64,000 bases of DNA from an uncultured Carboxylicivirga sp. Its GTDB lineage: Bacteria; Bacteroidota; Bacteroidia; Bacteroidales; Marinilabiliaceae. The position numbers and the translations under genes are program-made. The stretch lies in NCBI GenBank assembly GCA_947491945.1, contig CANLLN010000004.1:211552-275551 (forward strand). The letters are read 5' to 3'. This document shows, one piece after another, positions 53,509 to 61,924 of this stretch. The notes below the pieces were generated by a model. That model searched no databases and was not told the origin of the DNA. It saw only the letters and a list, made by a program, of their open reading frames with translations. Position 1 is the first letter of the stretch. Every line of letters begins with the position of its first letter.

Positions 53509-53643
53509 TTATGCGTGAAGTGTTGTCTGTTCCATCTGCACGTCGGCTTGTCCGTAGGCAGGACAATCTTCGGTGGTTTTACAAGAACTCATACCCAATA
53601 CCATCAAAAATAAAACAGTGGCAATCAACGAAATCTTTTTCAT
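53509..53643 (-). CDS. Small lipoprotein, 44 residues
   Basis: Short frame with a full lipoprotein signal (MKKISLIATVLFLMVLGMSSC, lipidated Cys21) followed by only 23 residues: KTTEDCPAYGQADVQMEQTT. The DCPAYG phrase recurs, from memory, in tiny Bacteroidota lipoproteins of unknown role. Downstream hairpin at 53450-53478. No link to gapA beyond being on the same strand. Confidence 0.65.
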   Translation of the reverse strand: MKKISLIATVLFLMVLGMSSCKTTEDCPAYGQADVQMEQTTLHA

Positions 53644-53869
53644 CTTATTATCCTTTACTTGGTCTGTAAAAATAGAAGATTAAACTGCATCTCCCAAATT
53701 TATTCGTTACAAGCTTGTAAACGGAAAAATCAGATGTGGGTTTCGTTTATGCAGTCATAAATGGGCAATTGTTCAATTTTACTTATGAAAGCAGTGTTTT
53801 TGTCCATGAATGGTTATGAAATACTATTAAAAGCAGGGAGGAAGTGTGCTTTATATGCTGATGGAAAGT
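53644..53869. other. Intergenic region without a gene
   Basis: About 320 bp lie between the small lipoprotein gene and the next gene, including the terminator at 53870. The rest shows no credible frame, RNA or repeat. Confidence 0.55.
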
Positions 53870-53932
53870 AAAAACGCTAAGCCGGTAAAGAAGCATTATG
53901 ATCTGCTATTTCTCCCACGCTTAGCGTTTTTT
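53870..53932. terminator. Terminator after the 162-residue protein gene
   Basis: AAAAACGCTAAGC (53870-53882) pairs with GCTTAGCGTTTTT (53919-53931). The loop is long (36 nt), and A/T runs on both sides make it usable from either strand. Confidence 0.75.
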
Positions 53933-53964
53933 ATTTTAGGCATTGCACTTAAGCAATCGTTTAA

Positions 53965-54453
53965 TTAATCTTCATCATCGCGAAAATTGATGGGCCAGCG
54001 AATGGTTTCGTCATCAACCCACTCAGGACCTATCTGAATGGAGGTAATGGCCTCTTCATCCAGCCAGATATTGATATTTTCTTTCTCGAACACATAGAGT
54101 TCTTTGTCATCAAAGCCATCCTGGCTCATGTCTTCGCGTTCATAGTCGCCCATGTTGAGTGTTTCAAGCTTTGCCAGAAAGTCTGCTTTTGACATGCCTA
54201 CTTTAATGGCATTGTGCAGAATGAAATTCTCCTTTTCAAATGAGATTTCAACCAGTTTGTAGTCTTCTTCTTTGTCAAAGGACATGGAAATTCCCATTTC
54301 ATCGTAATAAAGTACATTGGCTTCGGCGCCCTCGCCATAGTCTTGTACTTCTGTTTCATCAGGATCGCCCAAATAGTTGGATACTTCGTGTTCTTCCATC
54401 CCGAATTTGATGCTGCCGAATCCAGTGTGCGGCAAAATGGCTTTTGGTGTCAT
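53965..54453 (-). CDS. Acidic protein of unknown function with BamE-like start
   Basis: 162 residues, no signal peptide, many Asp/Glu (ends WPINFRDDED), so cytoplasmic. The opening GFGSIKFGMEEHEVSNYLGDPDE and a later IKVGMSKADFLAKLETLN look like two copies of the 'GMs..ev...lG.P' helix-turn found in BamE/SmpA-like folds, which may mean an internal duplication. I do not recognise the family and assign no function. It lies between the Wzc-like gene and the terminator at 53870. Confidence 0.7.
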   Translation of the reverse strand: MTPKAILPHTGFGSIKFGMEEHEVSNYLGDPDETEVQDYGEGAEANVLYYDEMGISMSFDKEEDYKLVEISFEKENFILHNAIKVGMSKADFLAKLETLNMGDYEREDMSQDGFDDKELYVFEKENINIWLDEEAITSIQIGPEWVDDETIRWPINFRDDED

Positions 54454-54582
54454 TTTTTTGAAATAAATAAATTAAAGTTAACGGGGGTAAATATAAAAAA
54501 CCCCTTTGACATATTCTACTGTTTTTGTAAGCAGAATATTAATTCGTGAAACTTAACATTATTGTAGGGGGCATTTTAATTG

Positions 54583-56931
54583 CTAAACACCATATCCGTA
54601 ACCGTAGCCATATCCATAACCATAGCCCTGCCCATAACCCATTCGGTTATGTTTTACCTGTATGTCGTTGATAACTATTTTAAAGGATAGTATGTTTTTA
54701 GTAGTCAGATCGGCAAATAAATTTTTTGTGATGTTGCGGCGCGAGCAGTTATGACGCACTACAAAAAGATGTTCGTCGGCATAGGGCAGCAGCGATATGG
54801 CATCGGCCACACGGCCCAGGGGCGGGGTATCCATAATTATATAATCAAACTCCTGACGCAGATCGTTCATTAGTGTATCCAGCCGTTCGCGTTGTGTCAA
54901 AAGCTCGGCAGCGTTGAGAGGAGTTGCTCCTGCCGCGATATACCATAGGTTATCCTGGGCAGTGGCTTTGAGAATCTCACGGGTGTTGCTGTTTGCACCG
55001 CATAGGTATTCAGTAAGTCCTTCCGTGGCTTGGTGAACATTCAGGTACTGTTCCATTTTGGGTTTGCGCAGGTCAAAGTTAAGCAGCACCACTTTTTTCC
55101 CCAGCTGAGCAAATGAGGCTGCCAGGTTAATGGCCGTAAATGTTTTTCCTTCGCCCATATTTCCCGACGTTATAAGTAACACCTGCTTAGGGGCTTGTTG
55201 GTGACTGAGGTGCCTCAGGGTAGCCCTTAGCGAACGAAATGACTCCGCTACTAAAGTATTGGGCTGTGCCTGCACAATAAAGGGTTCCGGTCGCTTGTTA
55301 TGCAGGATATGTCCTACTATGGGCGCTTCCGTAACGCTCGTAATGTCTTCGTTGGCTTGAATCTTATCGTTGAAAGCCAGCAAGAGCCAGATTATCCCTC
55401 CGGCTATCAGCAGCGCCACCAGCACCGCTTTGGCATATACTTTTTGTGGGGCGGTACTAACTCGTCTTGCCTGGTCGGCCCTTGCCAAATCCAATATTTC
55501 ATGCGAAGGCATAGTGGATGCTTTGGCTATTTGCATCTCCGAACGTTTGGTTAGGAGCAGTGTGTACAAAGCCTCGTTAATGGTGTGACGCCGCTGTATG
55601 GATACAATTTTTTGCTCGTGGCGAGGCAGGGCAAGCAGGCTGGCCTGGTTGCCTTTTATCTTTTGCTCCAGTGCCGCTATTTCGTTATTGATGCCGGCCT
55701 TAGAGCTGGTGAGTATTTCACCGATGGTTTTTCGTATGGTTTTTATCTCGGCACGGTTATGTGCCAGTTGAGGAATATCTTTCTTTGTGCGGCTCTCAAT
55801 GTCTTCCACCTTAAGGTAAGCCGAGAATAGCTGACTCATGAGGGCAGATAATTGCGGATTGTCAATCTTCATGGCGGTTGGGGGCAGCAGGTTATCCATG
55901 TTGGCATCTTTCTGCAAATAACTGTCCAGATAGTTATAATAACGTCGTTGCAGGTTGAGTTCTGCCAGTTGGCTTTCCAAGGCGTTCAGTTGGTTGTAAA
56001 TAGATGATTTTTGTACATCCAGCTCAACGCCGCCATTGCTGTTAAGGACACTTTGAATGGATGCTTCGCTGATGTTTAGTGAGTCGTGTATTTGTGCCAG
56101 CTGTCGGTTGATAAAATCAATGGTTAGCTCCTTGGCTTTGTTTTTACCTTCCACTTCTTTGTTTAGGAAGGCTGCGCTGAGACGGTTGAGAAAGTGGGTG
56201 CCCAGCGCAATGTTTTTGGTTTTAAAGGCGATGTTTAGGATGGAGGAGTTGGGTGTTTCCTCAATGGTGAACTGCTGAAAGCGTCGCACACAGGCATGCT
56301 TTGTTCTAAATCGAAAATGCAGCTCTTGATCGTGTTTTACCTTGCCTTGCGGTGTTATGGCAAAGGCACAGTAGTCATTGATAAAATGGGAGGAGGTGGG
56401 GATGATGGTATCCAGGTGGATAGCCACTGATGGAGCAAGAGTTTTTTCTGTAGCATAGCTGTACAGGCTTGCTTCTTCGTTGCTTGCCTTGAGGCGCACT
56501 GTGCTGTCGCTGATGAAGCTTAAGGAGAACATTGTATTAACCGCCTGTGGATGGTCTTTGGTATAGCGTATGTTGGCCGGTGCCGGGTATTGCAGTATTT
56601 CGTTGCCATAGGCATCGGTGCGAAATACTTCCACCTCAAAGCCCAGTGTGTCAATGGTGTTTTTGATGAATTCGTAGGAGGTGAGCAGTCCTTTTTGATT
56701 TTCTATTTGCTTTTTCGAATGGCCAAAGTCTCCCAGACCAAGTATGGCGTTTGGGTTGCTGCTCTCATCATCCAGGATGAGTATTTTTGTACTCACCACA
56801 TATTCGGGTAGTGTGGTGGCGGTGGTAAAAAAGGCTACGCCACCTGCCAAAAGCAGTGAAATAATAATAAGAGGCCAGTACTTTAAGCCTCTTATTAAAA
56901 GTCGGATATATTGATCAGTGCTCGACTGCAT
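54583..56931 (-). CDS. Wzc-like polysaccharide co-polymerase and tyrosine autokinase
   Basis: 782 residues from ATG 56931 (MQSSTDQYIRLLIRGLKYWPLI), 19 bp after the Wza-like gene's stop; a longer in-frame start would overlap that gene. Two transmembrane helices: near 25-45 (LIIISLLLAGGVAFF) and near 510-530 (AVLVALLIAGGIIWLLLAF). Between them is a Wzz-type domain with coiled coil. The kinase follows: Walker A SGNMGEGKTFTAINLAASF near 588, LLNFDLRKPKM (Walker A'), DYIIMDTPP (Walker B). The tail is GYGQGYGYGYGYGYGYGV, a run of tyrosines for autophosphorylation. Drives polymer length and export with Wza. Confidence 0.93.
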   Translation of the reverse strand: MQSSTDQYIRLLIRGLKYWPLIIISLLLAGGVAFFTTATTLPEYVVSTKILILDDESSNPNAILGLGDFGHSKKQIENQKGLLTSYEFIKNTIDTLGFEVEVFRTDAYGNEILQYPAPANIRYTKDHPQAVNTMFSLSFISDSTVRLKASNEEASLYSYATEKTLAPSVAIHLDTIIPTSSHFINDYCAFAITPQGKVKHDQELHFRFRTKHACVRRFQQFTIEETPNSSILNIAFKTKNIALGTHFLNRLSAAFLNKEVEGKNKAKELTIDFINRQLAQIHDSLNISEASIQSVLNSNGGVELDVQKSSIYNQLNALESQLAELNLQRRYYNYLDSYLQKDANMDNLLPPTAMKIDNPQLSALMSQLFSAYLKVEDIESRTKKDIPQLAHNRAEIKTIRKTIGEILTSSKAGINNEIAALEQKIKGNQASLLALPRHEQKIVSIQRRHTINEALYTLLLTKRSEMQIAKASTMPSHEILDLARADQARRVSTAPQKVYAKAVLVALLIAGGIIWLLLAFNDKIQANEDITSVTEAPIVGHILHNKRPEPFIVQAQPNTLVAESFRSLRATLRHLSHQQAPKQVLLITSGNMGEGKTFTAINLAASFAQLGKKVVLLNFDLRKPKMEQYLNVHQATEGLTEYLCGANSNTREILKATAQDNLWYIAAGATPLNAAELLTQRERLDTLMNDLRQEFDYIIMDTPPLGRVADAISLLPYADEHLFVVRHNCSRRNITKNLFADLTTKNILSFKIVINDIQVKHNRMGYGQGYGYGYGYGYGYGV

Positions 56932-56950
56932 GGTGGCGTTGTATGCCCTG

Positions 56951-57727
56951 TTATTTTGTGATGGCATAAATGGAAAGTGCAAAGGAGATGATACCAATGG
57001 CCAGGCCATAAGGGAATTTCTCGAAACCAAATGATTTTGATTGGCGGGGTTTGATGTAAATCACATCATCGGGTAGTAAAAACAGATATTCCGATTCGAG
57101 TATCTTACTGTCGGTAATGTCAAGTGTTTTCACAATGCTGCCATTGGGGCTCTTGCGCACTAGGGTGATGGCATCAGCCTCGGCAAAGGGATTCAGGCCG
57201 CCGGCCATGCTAATGGCTTGTAGCAGGGTAATCTGCTCGCGGTCGATATTATAGCTGCCCGGGCTCTTCACCTCGCCCAAAATGGATATCTGAAAGTTGA
57301 CCAGTTTGATTTGTACGGTTACATCGTCAAAATAAGCTTCGACAGCTTCTTGTATGGCTACTTGAGCTTCATCAATGGTCAGACCCTTCACCTTCACTTT
57401 TTCAATAAAAGAGTATTGCACATAGCCTTCCTCATCTACCTTGTAGGAATTCAGGTAAATATAGGAGTCGTTCATCAGTTCCGGGAAATCAGATCGGAAG
57501 TATTTCGATGTTTTAACATCGGCGCTATACACCTTTAAGTACAGGTTATCGCCATAGTTAATTCGATAGGAATCTCGCTCGGTATTCACAAATTCCTGGC
57601 TGTAATCCGGAATGGTAAGGGGTTGTATAAGCTCAGATTTCTTAAGGCTTATACAGGCGTTGGAAAGGAACGCCAGTGCGGCGATTATGCATAATGATCG
57701 CCAGCTTTTTAGTCGATTGCGTTTCAT
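56951..57727 (-). CDS. Wza-like polysaccharide export lipoprotein
   Basis: 258 residues; lipoprotein signal (IIAALAFLSNAC, Cys25). A Poly_export domain (SYRINYGDNLYLKVYS ... VDEEGYVQYSFIEKVKVKGLTIDEAQ) is followed by a SLBB domain (ISILGEVKSPGSYNIDREQITLLQAISMAGGLNPFA). A C-terminal transmembrane helix (LAIGIISFALSIYAI) is normal for Bacteroidota forms. It makes the outer-membrane exit channel partner of the Wzc protein. The SPOR-like gene is 13 bp upstream, so the three are one operon; the glycosyltransferases of the pathway are not in this window. Confidence 0.92.
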   Translation of the reverse strand: MKRNRLKSWRSLCIIAALAFLSNACISLKKSELIQPLTIPDYSQEFVNTERDSYRINYGDNLYLKVYSADVKTSKYFRSDFPELMNDSYIYLNSYKVDEEGYVQYSFIEKVKVKGLTIDEAQVAIQEAVEAYFDDVTVQIKLVNFQISILGEVKSPGSYNIDREQITLLQAISMAGGLNPFAEADAITLVRKSPNGSIVKTLDITDSKILESEYLFLLPDDVIYIKPRQSKSFGFEKFPYGLAIGIISFALSIYAITK

Positions 57728-57740
57728 GTAATTATGGTTT

Positions 57741-58949
57741 TTATCTTATTATCTTAAGTGCTTCTGCCATTTCAATTTTTTCGCCGTTTAGGTAGGCTAC
57801 CGGAAAGGAGATGTGCGTACCACATAATTTCCATTTCTCGATGGTGAGAGGGTAGGAGGGACCTACTACAATTTGGTACTTATACCAACCTTCTTCCTCA
57901 ATCTGTCTTAGGTGCTCGGCGCCGGGCTTTAGCTTTTGCTGCTCCTTGTAACTTAAGGGGGTTCTGCTGGCTGCCACCTGAATGACAAATACCAGGCTGG
58001 ATTTCTTCTTTTGCTTTTGGGTCTGAATGTGCTTGACTGTTTCCCATAGGTTGAGACGTTCTGTTCCTCTGTAGGCCACTAAGAAGGTGTTTTTATTGGA
58101 GTAGTCGCGTATGGTATGTCGGGCGGTAATGTAGTCGCTGCCCAGCGGTAGCTGATATTTATACCAGCCATCCTCCAGTATTTTTCTGAGGGTTAAGTGA
58201 GTAGTATCTATCTGTTCTACTTCTTTTCCTGACATGGGTTGGCGGCTCGCGGCCAGCTGTAAGTAAAAAGTAACAGCCGTTGTGTCTTTTATAATTTCAG
58301 TTCCTTCTGCACTTTCTATCGTTTCTGAGTATAGGGGTGCTTCTGTTACTTGTTGATCTTTATTTTGCTGGCTTTCCTCAGTATTTACTGGTGTTATTTC
58401 AGCGCACGATTCTTTCTCTGCTTGCGCAATAGGTTTATTAGTGTTTGTGGGTTTGTGACTGGCGATGGTTTTACTGTCGTTATTGATATAAGCTCGCCAG
58501 GCCTGTGCAAGGGATGCTCTGCTATAATCGAAGTCATAATTAAAAATAAACCGGCTTGTGCTGTCTTGATTGATTACCGGTCTTTTAATGAGGGGTTTTC
58601 GTTTTAGTTGCTGCGTCGCAGGGGTGATGCTGCCTGTTTTATGAGAGGCTTCCACCCGAAAAGTATCGGTATAATTAGTGAATGGGCTGTATCCTTTTAT
58701 AACAGTGGTTATGGAATCGCTGTTGAAGTCAGCACTTTTTGAGTTTTTTACTTTTTTGTTGGGTGCAATTTTATAATCGGCCTTAATTACCAATTTGGTT
58801 TTATTTGGTGTAGCACCAAGTGTGTCTATGGCAGCTGCGGTGCTGTCATCAAAAACCAATACATCCTCATTTTTTATTTTATGCTGTGCATGAAGACAAT
58901 AGCATAAAAATGCCAGGCCAACGCAGAGCGTAACTCGTCGTAAATTCAT
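57741..58949 (-). CDS. Secreted protein with two SPOR-like repeats, in the polysaccharide operon
   Basis: 402 residues from ATG 58949, giving a signal peptide (MNLRRVTLCVGLAFLCYCLHAQ). A long low-complexity middle part (Ser/Thr/Lys/Glu) follows. The C-terminal half has two homologous modules: FYLQLAASRQPMSGKEVEQI ... GWYKYQLPLGSDYITA near 245 and FVIQVAASRTPLSYKEQQKL ... GWYKYQIVVGPSYPLT near 330. The WYKY and V/AASR pattern looks like SPOR domains, which bind glycan strands stripped of peptide stems in peptidoglycan. A role in tethering the export complex to the cell wall is a guess from position. No known gene name. Confidence 0.78.
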   Translation of the reverse strand: MNLRRVTLCVGLAFLCYCLHAQHKIKNEDVLVFDDSTAAAIDTLGATPNKTKLVIKADYKIAPNKKVKNSKSADFNSDSITTVIKGYSPFTNYTDTFRVEASHKTGSITPATQQLKRKPLIKRPVINQDSTSRFIFNYDFDYSRASLAQAWRAYINNDSKTIASHKPTNTNKPIAQAEKESCAEITPVNTEESQQNKDQQVTEAPLYSETIESAEGTEIIKDTTAVTFYLQLAASRQPMSGKEVEQIDTTHLTLRKILEDGWYKYQLPLGSDYITARHTIRDYSNKNTFLVAYRGTERLNLWETVKHIQTQKQKKKSSLVFVIQVAASRTPLSYKEQQKLKPGAEHLRQIEEEGWYKYQIVVGPSYPLTIEKWKLCGTHISFPVAYLNGEKIEMAEALKIIR

Positions 58950-59056
58950 AATATAGCTGTTTCCCAACGGGCGGTTCTACGCTAGAACTGTCAATTGGTT
59001 ACAGTTTGCTTAATCGAATATTTAACGCAAGAGTTTTAAGTGACGAAATGTAGAGA

Positions 59057-59106
59057 TACTACAAATATAGTTGTAGTACTAAATAATTAGTACTATACTT
59101 GTAGTA
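59057..59106. promoter_or_regulatory. Three overlapping BlaI-type operators
   Basis: Dyad 1 TACTACAA-N6-TTGTAGTA (59057-59078), dyad 2 TAGTACTAA-N4-TTAGTACTA (59074-59095), dyad 3 TACTA...TAGTA (59091-59106, matching the TACTACA...TGTAGTA pattern except two bases). BlaI/MecI sites have a TACA...TGTA core. The array is 60 bp upstream of the BlaI-like start and indicates autorepression of the pair. Confidence 0.72.
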
Positions 59107-59166
59107 GTTTAAGAAAATGAAGGTGCGATTTTCTTCATCAGATGTATTTATAATATTACCGATAAC

Positions 59167-59526
59167 ATGAAGCAGTTAACGAAAGCCGAGGAGGAAGTGA
59201 TGCAAATTCTGTGGCAAATGGGCAAGGGCATTATTAAAGAAATATTAGCAGGCTTTAAGGATAAGCGGCCGGCGTACAACACTGTTGCAACTGTTCTTAA
59301 AGTTTTGAAGAATAAGGAGGTGGTCGATTTTAAAAAGGTGGGTAATGTATATGTTTATTATCCATTGATTACCAAGGAGGCGTATTCGTCTTTTCAGATG
59401 AAGTATCTACTCAAAAATTATTTCGGGGGCAGTTTTGCTCGATTGGCAGCTTTTTTTGCCAAGGATAATGATATGGATATTCAGGATTTGGAAGAGTTAT
59501 TAAAGGAAGCTGATCAATTAAAGTAA
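59167..59526 (+). CDS. BlaI/MecI/CopY-family repressor
   Basis: 119-residue winged-helix repressor: LTKAEEEVMQILWQMGKGIIKEILAGFKDKRPAYNTVATVLKVLKNKEVVDFKKVGNVYVYYPLI is the standard BlaI DNA-binding domain, and the C-terminal helix (FFAKDNDMDIQDLEELLKEADQL) is a dimerisation arm. The gene precedes an M56-family metalloprotease by 5 bp. In beta-lactamase systems the M56 protein senses a signal and causes cleavage of this repressor; here no beta-lactamase is adjacent, so the signal is unknown. Confidence 0.93.
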   Translation: MKQLTKAEEEVMQILWQMGKGIIKEILAGFKDKRPAYNTVATVLKVLKNKEVVDFKKVGNVYVYYPLITKEAYSSFQMKYLLKNYFGGSFARLAAFFAKDNDMDIQDLEELLKEADQLK

Positions 59527-59531
59527 AAGCC

Positions 59532-61130
59532 ATGGATTTACTCACCTATTTTACAAGGTCATCATTAATACTGTTCATATTCCTCGCTATTTACAAGGTG
59601 TTTTTGCGCAATGATGCCCACTACGCGGCAATACGTTACTTTTTGCTGCTGGGCTTAGGGGCTGCTCTATGTTTGCCTTTTGCAGAGCTAAACTATACAG
59701 TGTTAGTAGAGCAGGCTATGACGAATCAAGGATATGAAGCGGTGGAAATAGCGCAGTCTGAAGTCGAGCTTGTGGAAGCCGAACTGCCTGATCGGATTAA
59801 CTGGTTGACACTGCTTGCGTATCTTTATGCAGGCCTTACAATTATTTTCCTTGTGAGAATAATGGTGATGCTGGTTAAGATGTTATTCTTTGTAAAAAAC
59901 TCACGGAGAGTAAAGTGTGAAGGTGTTACTGTCTGTATTAATGCAGATGTTGAAATGCCTTTTGTATTCGGGAATTGGATATTTATCAAGGATGAACAAT
60001 ATCTGAGCTCAGCGCATGCAGAAATTATGACTCATGAACGTGTGCATTTGTTTCAGCAGCATTGGATTGATGTGATGCTGAGTGAGCTGTTTATTGCTTT
60101 ACACTGGTTTAACCCCTTGGCCTGGCATTATGCACGCTTGATAAAGCAAAATTTGGAATTTCTAGCCGATCAGGGTGTGCTGAAAAAAGGCCATAAATAT
60201 GAAAATTACGTACAAATAATTATTTGTGAAACAATGGGAGCGGAAGTGTCAGTGCTAGCCAATCACTTCCGGTTCTCCCAAAATAAACGACGACTAAAAA
60301 TGATGAAAAACGACAAAAAATCCAAATGGCGACTATTAAAGTTACTGTTGGTGCTGCCCATGATGGGTGGTTTGCTATGGGCTTTTAGTGAGCCGGTGTA
60401 TGAGTATCGCTCTAACAATGAGCTTAAGAAAGACACTTCGGTGCGGGATGAAGGAAAGAAATTCCTTGTAAAAGGGATAGTTGGGATACCTGTGTCTGAT
60501 ACCGTTGTGGTTAGTAACGTGCAGACAAATGTGTCTGAAATGAAAGTTATTAGCGGAATAAGCCCTCTTCCTGGTACAAGTATTCTTATTAAAGGTACCA
60601 CAACTGGTACTGTTGCAAATATGCAGGGCGAGTTTGAATTACCGGTTTCTGTTGGTGATGAACTTGTTTTTTCATTTGTAGGATTCGAAACGCGAATAGT
60701 GAAGGTGAATAATCAAAAATTGCTTACTGTTGCAATGGTGCAAACCGGATATGAATTGGACCCATCAGAAATAAAGGCACGGCTCAAGGGTGAGTCGGTA
60801 ATTGAGCCAAATACGAAGGATGGGAAGCCTGTCTTTTTTATTGTGGAGGAGATGCCTTCTTTTAATGAGGGAGAGGAAACTTTTGCTGACAAGCTTCAAA
60901 AAAAGGTACATGCTGTTAAGCAAAAAGAAGAATTAAATGGAAAAGTAAAAGTTCAGTTTATCGTAACAGAAGATGGTCAATTAAAGGATATTAAGGCAAT
61001 TAACCGAGTTAATGAAATAGAGGCAAAGTATGCTGTTCAAATTATTTCGGAACTGAATGACTGGAAGCCGGGCAAGCAGCGGGGTAAGCCGGTTTCAACC
61101 ACCTTAGTAGTGCCTGTGGAGTTTGATTAA
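59532..61130 (+). CDS. BlaR1-like M56 metallopeptidase fused to CarboxypepD_reg and TonB domains
   Basis: 532 residues: at least three N-terminal transmembrane helices (SLILFIFLAIYKVFL; YFLLLGLGAALCLPF; LLAYLYAGLTIIFLVRIMVML) and the HExxH zinc site MTHERVHLFQQHW near residue 167, with NLEFLADQGVL as the third-ligand region. A fourth helix is near 275-292. The periplasmic part has a carboxypeptidase-regulatory-like beta domain (about 340-400, PGTSILIKGTTTGTVANMQGEFELP), which resembles the SusC N-terminus. It ends in a TonB C-terminal domain (GKVKVQFIVTEDGQLKDIKAINRV ... WKPGKQRGKPVSTTLVVPVEF). No penicillin-binding sensor is seen. The architecture suggests it senses outer-membrane transporters. 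Confidence 0.9.
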   Translation: MDLLTYFTRSSLILFIFLAIYKVFLRNDAHYAAIRYFLLLGLGAALCLPFAELNYTVLVEQAMTNQGYEAVEIAQSEVELVEAELPDRINWLTLLAYLYAGLTIIFLVRIMVMLVKMLFFVKNSRRVKCEGVTVCINADVEMPFVFGNWIFIKDEQYLSSAHAEIMTHERVHLFQQHWIDVMLSELFIALHWFNPLAWHYARLIKQNLEFLADQGVLKKGHKYENYVQIIICETMGAEVSVLANHFRFSQNKRRLKMMKNDKKSKWRLLKLLLVLPMMGGLLWAFSEPVYEYRSNNELKKDTSVRDEGKKFLVKGIVGIPVSDTVVVSNVQTNVSEMKVISGISPLPGTSILIKGTTTGTVANMQGEFELPVSVGDELVFSFVGFETRIVKVNNQKLLTVAMVQTGYELDPSEIKARLKGESVIEPNTKDGKPVFFIVEEMPSFNEGEETFADKLQKKVHAVKQKEELNGKVKVQFIVTEDGQLKDIKAINRVNEIEAKYAVQIISELNDWKPGKQRGKPVSTTLVVPVEFD

Positions 61131-61177
61131 CGCACGTGGAAATACCCATTAATACCTACAATAGTGAATGAACAGGG

Positions 61178-61213
61178 GTCGCAGCATAAAAAGTTTCTCT
61201 TTTCTGCTGCGAC
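61178..61213. terminator. Hairpin between the M56 gene and the ACT protein gene
   Basis: GTCGCAGCA (61178-61186) pairs with TGCTGCGAC (61205-61213), and AAAAAG/CTTTT extends the stem. It lies between convergent genes and is flanked by moderately T-rich sequence on the plus strand. Confidence 0.7.
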
Positions 61214-61226
61214 TCTTGTTGTTTTC

Positions 61227-61898
61227 TTACTTTTTCTTGTAGGCTGTTTTTAAATTCTTCAGAATGGTAAAGCCGCGATCCACATCTTCATCGTTGACAA
61301 TAATGGTGAATTCGTTGGTGGTGGAAATCACTTCTTTAATATTAACGCCTTCCCAGGCGATGGCTTTCATTATGTGGTAGTAGAAACCGGTTACCTGTAC
61401 GTTGTCGGCCGGCAGCTTTAAGGTAATGGCGGACAGCTCGCTTTGTTTGAGCAGGCACTCCTCTTCAGCAAAATACTTTTCAACCAGTTCCTCATAGGCG
61501 GAGCTAACCACCAGATTGGACTCAAATACACCCCTCACCAGGGTGTAAAATACATCGTGCTGATTGCTGATGTCTTGCATCACCTTAGTGTGGCTGTTAA
61601 AAATCGTATTGCTGTTACGAAAGGTGTAATCTGTTAGGTTGGAGCGCACAATGATGTCGCCCAGCGACTCCAGTAATTTCTGTAGGTTGCGGTTGAGTGA
61701 GTAATCCAACTGAGGTGTCAAGCGATTTAAAGCCATTACAATAGCACCTTGTTTCACGGGTTTCTCCGTTAGCTTTTCAACCATTGGTTGTATTTGCCGT
61801 GCCAGCGACGATATATTTAATAGGCCTTCGCATAGCGCTTCGATCACAAATGGCTTAACTTTAATAACTGATTCTACAGCCTGACTTACTGTTTTCAT
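61227..61898 (-). CDS. ACT-domain protein of unknown function, divergent from dapA
   Basis: 223 residues from ATG 61898 (MKTVSQAVESVIKVKPFVIEAL), chosen over an in-frame start at 61919. A helical N-terminal half (GLLNISSLARQIQPMVEKLTEKPVKQGAIVMALNRL), then from about residue 115 one or two ACT-like folds (DVFYTLVRGVFESNLVVS; LSAITLKLPADNVQVTGFYYHIMKAIAWEGVNIKEVISTTNEFTIIVNDEDVDRGFTIL) like those that bind amino acids in aspartate kinases. No kinase domain is attached. Next to dapA, so an effect on lysine or diaminopimelate synthesis is possible. TATCTTTG promoter element at 61917-61924. Confidence 0.8.
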   Translation of the reverse strand: MKTVSQAVESVIKVKPFVIEALCEGLLNISSLARQIQPMVEKLTEKPVKQGAIVMALNRLTPQLDYSLNRNLQKLLESLGDIIVRSNLTDYTFRNSNTIFNSHTKVMQDISNQHDVFYTLVRGVFESNLVVSSAYEELVEKYFAEEECLLKQSELSAITLKLPADNVQVTGFYYHIMKAIAWEGVNIKEVISTTNEFTIIVNDEDVDRGFTILKNLKTAYKKK

Positions 61899-61916
61899 GG
61901 TTTCTGAATTTTGAGG

Positions 61917-61924
61917 CAAAGATA
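61917..61924 (-). promoter_or_regulatory. -7 promoter element of the ACT protein gene
   Basis: Minus-strand TATCTTTG, a full match to TAnnTTTG, 18 bp before the chosen ATG (61898). It supports that start rather than the one at 61919. Confidence 0.6.

Noticed and set aside
56932..57030. Longer N-terminus of the Wzc-like protein
   Set aside because: It overlaps the Wza-like gene and adds residues unlike the family; the ATG at 56931 follows that gene's stop by 19 bp.
59167..61130. Beta-lactam resistance operon
   Set aside because: The BlaI-M56 pair has no adjacent beta-lactamase or PBP2a and the M56 protein lacks a penicillin-binding sensor domain.
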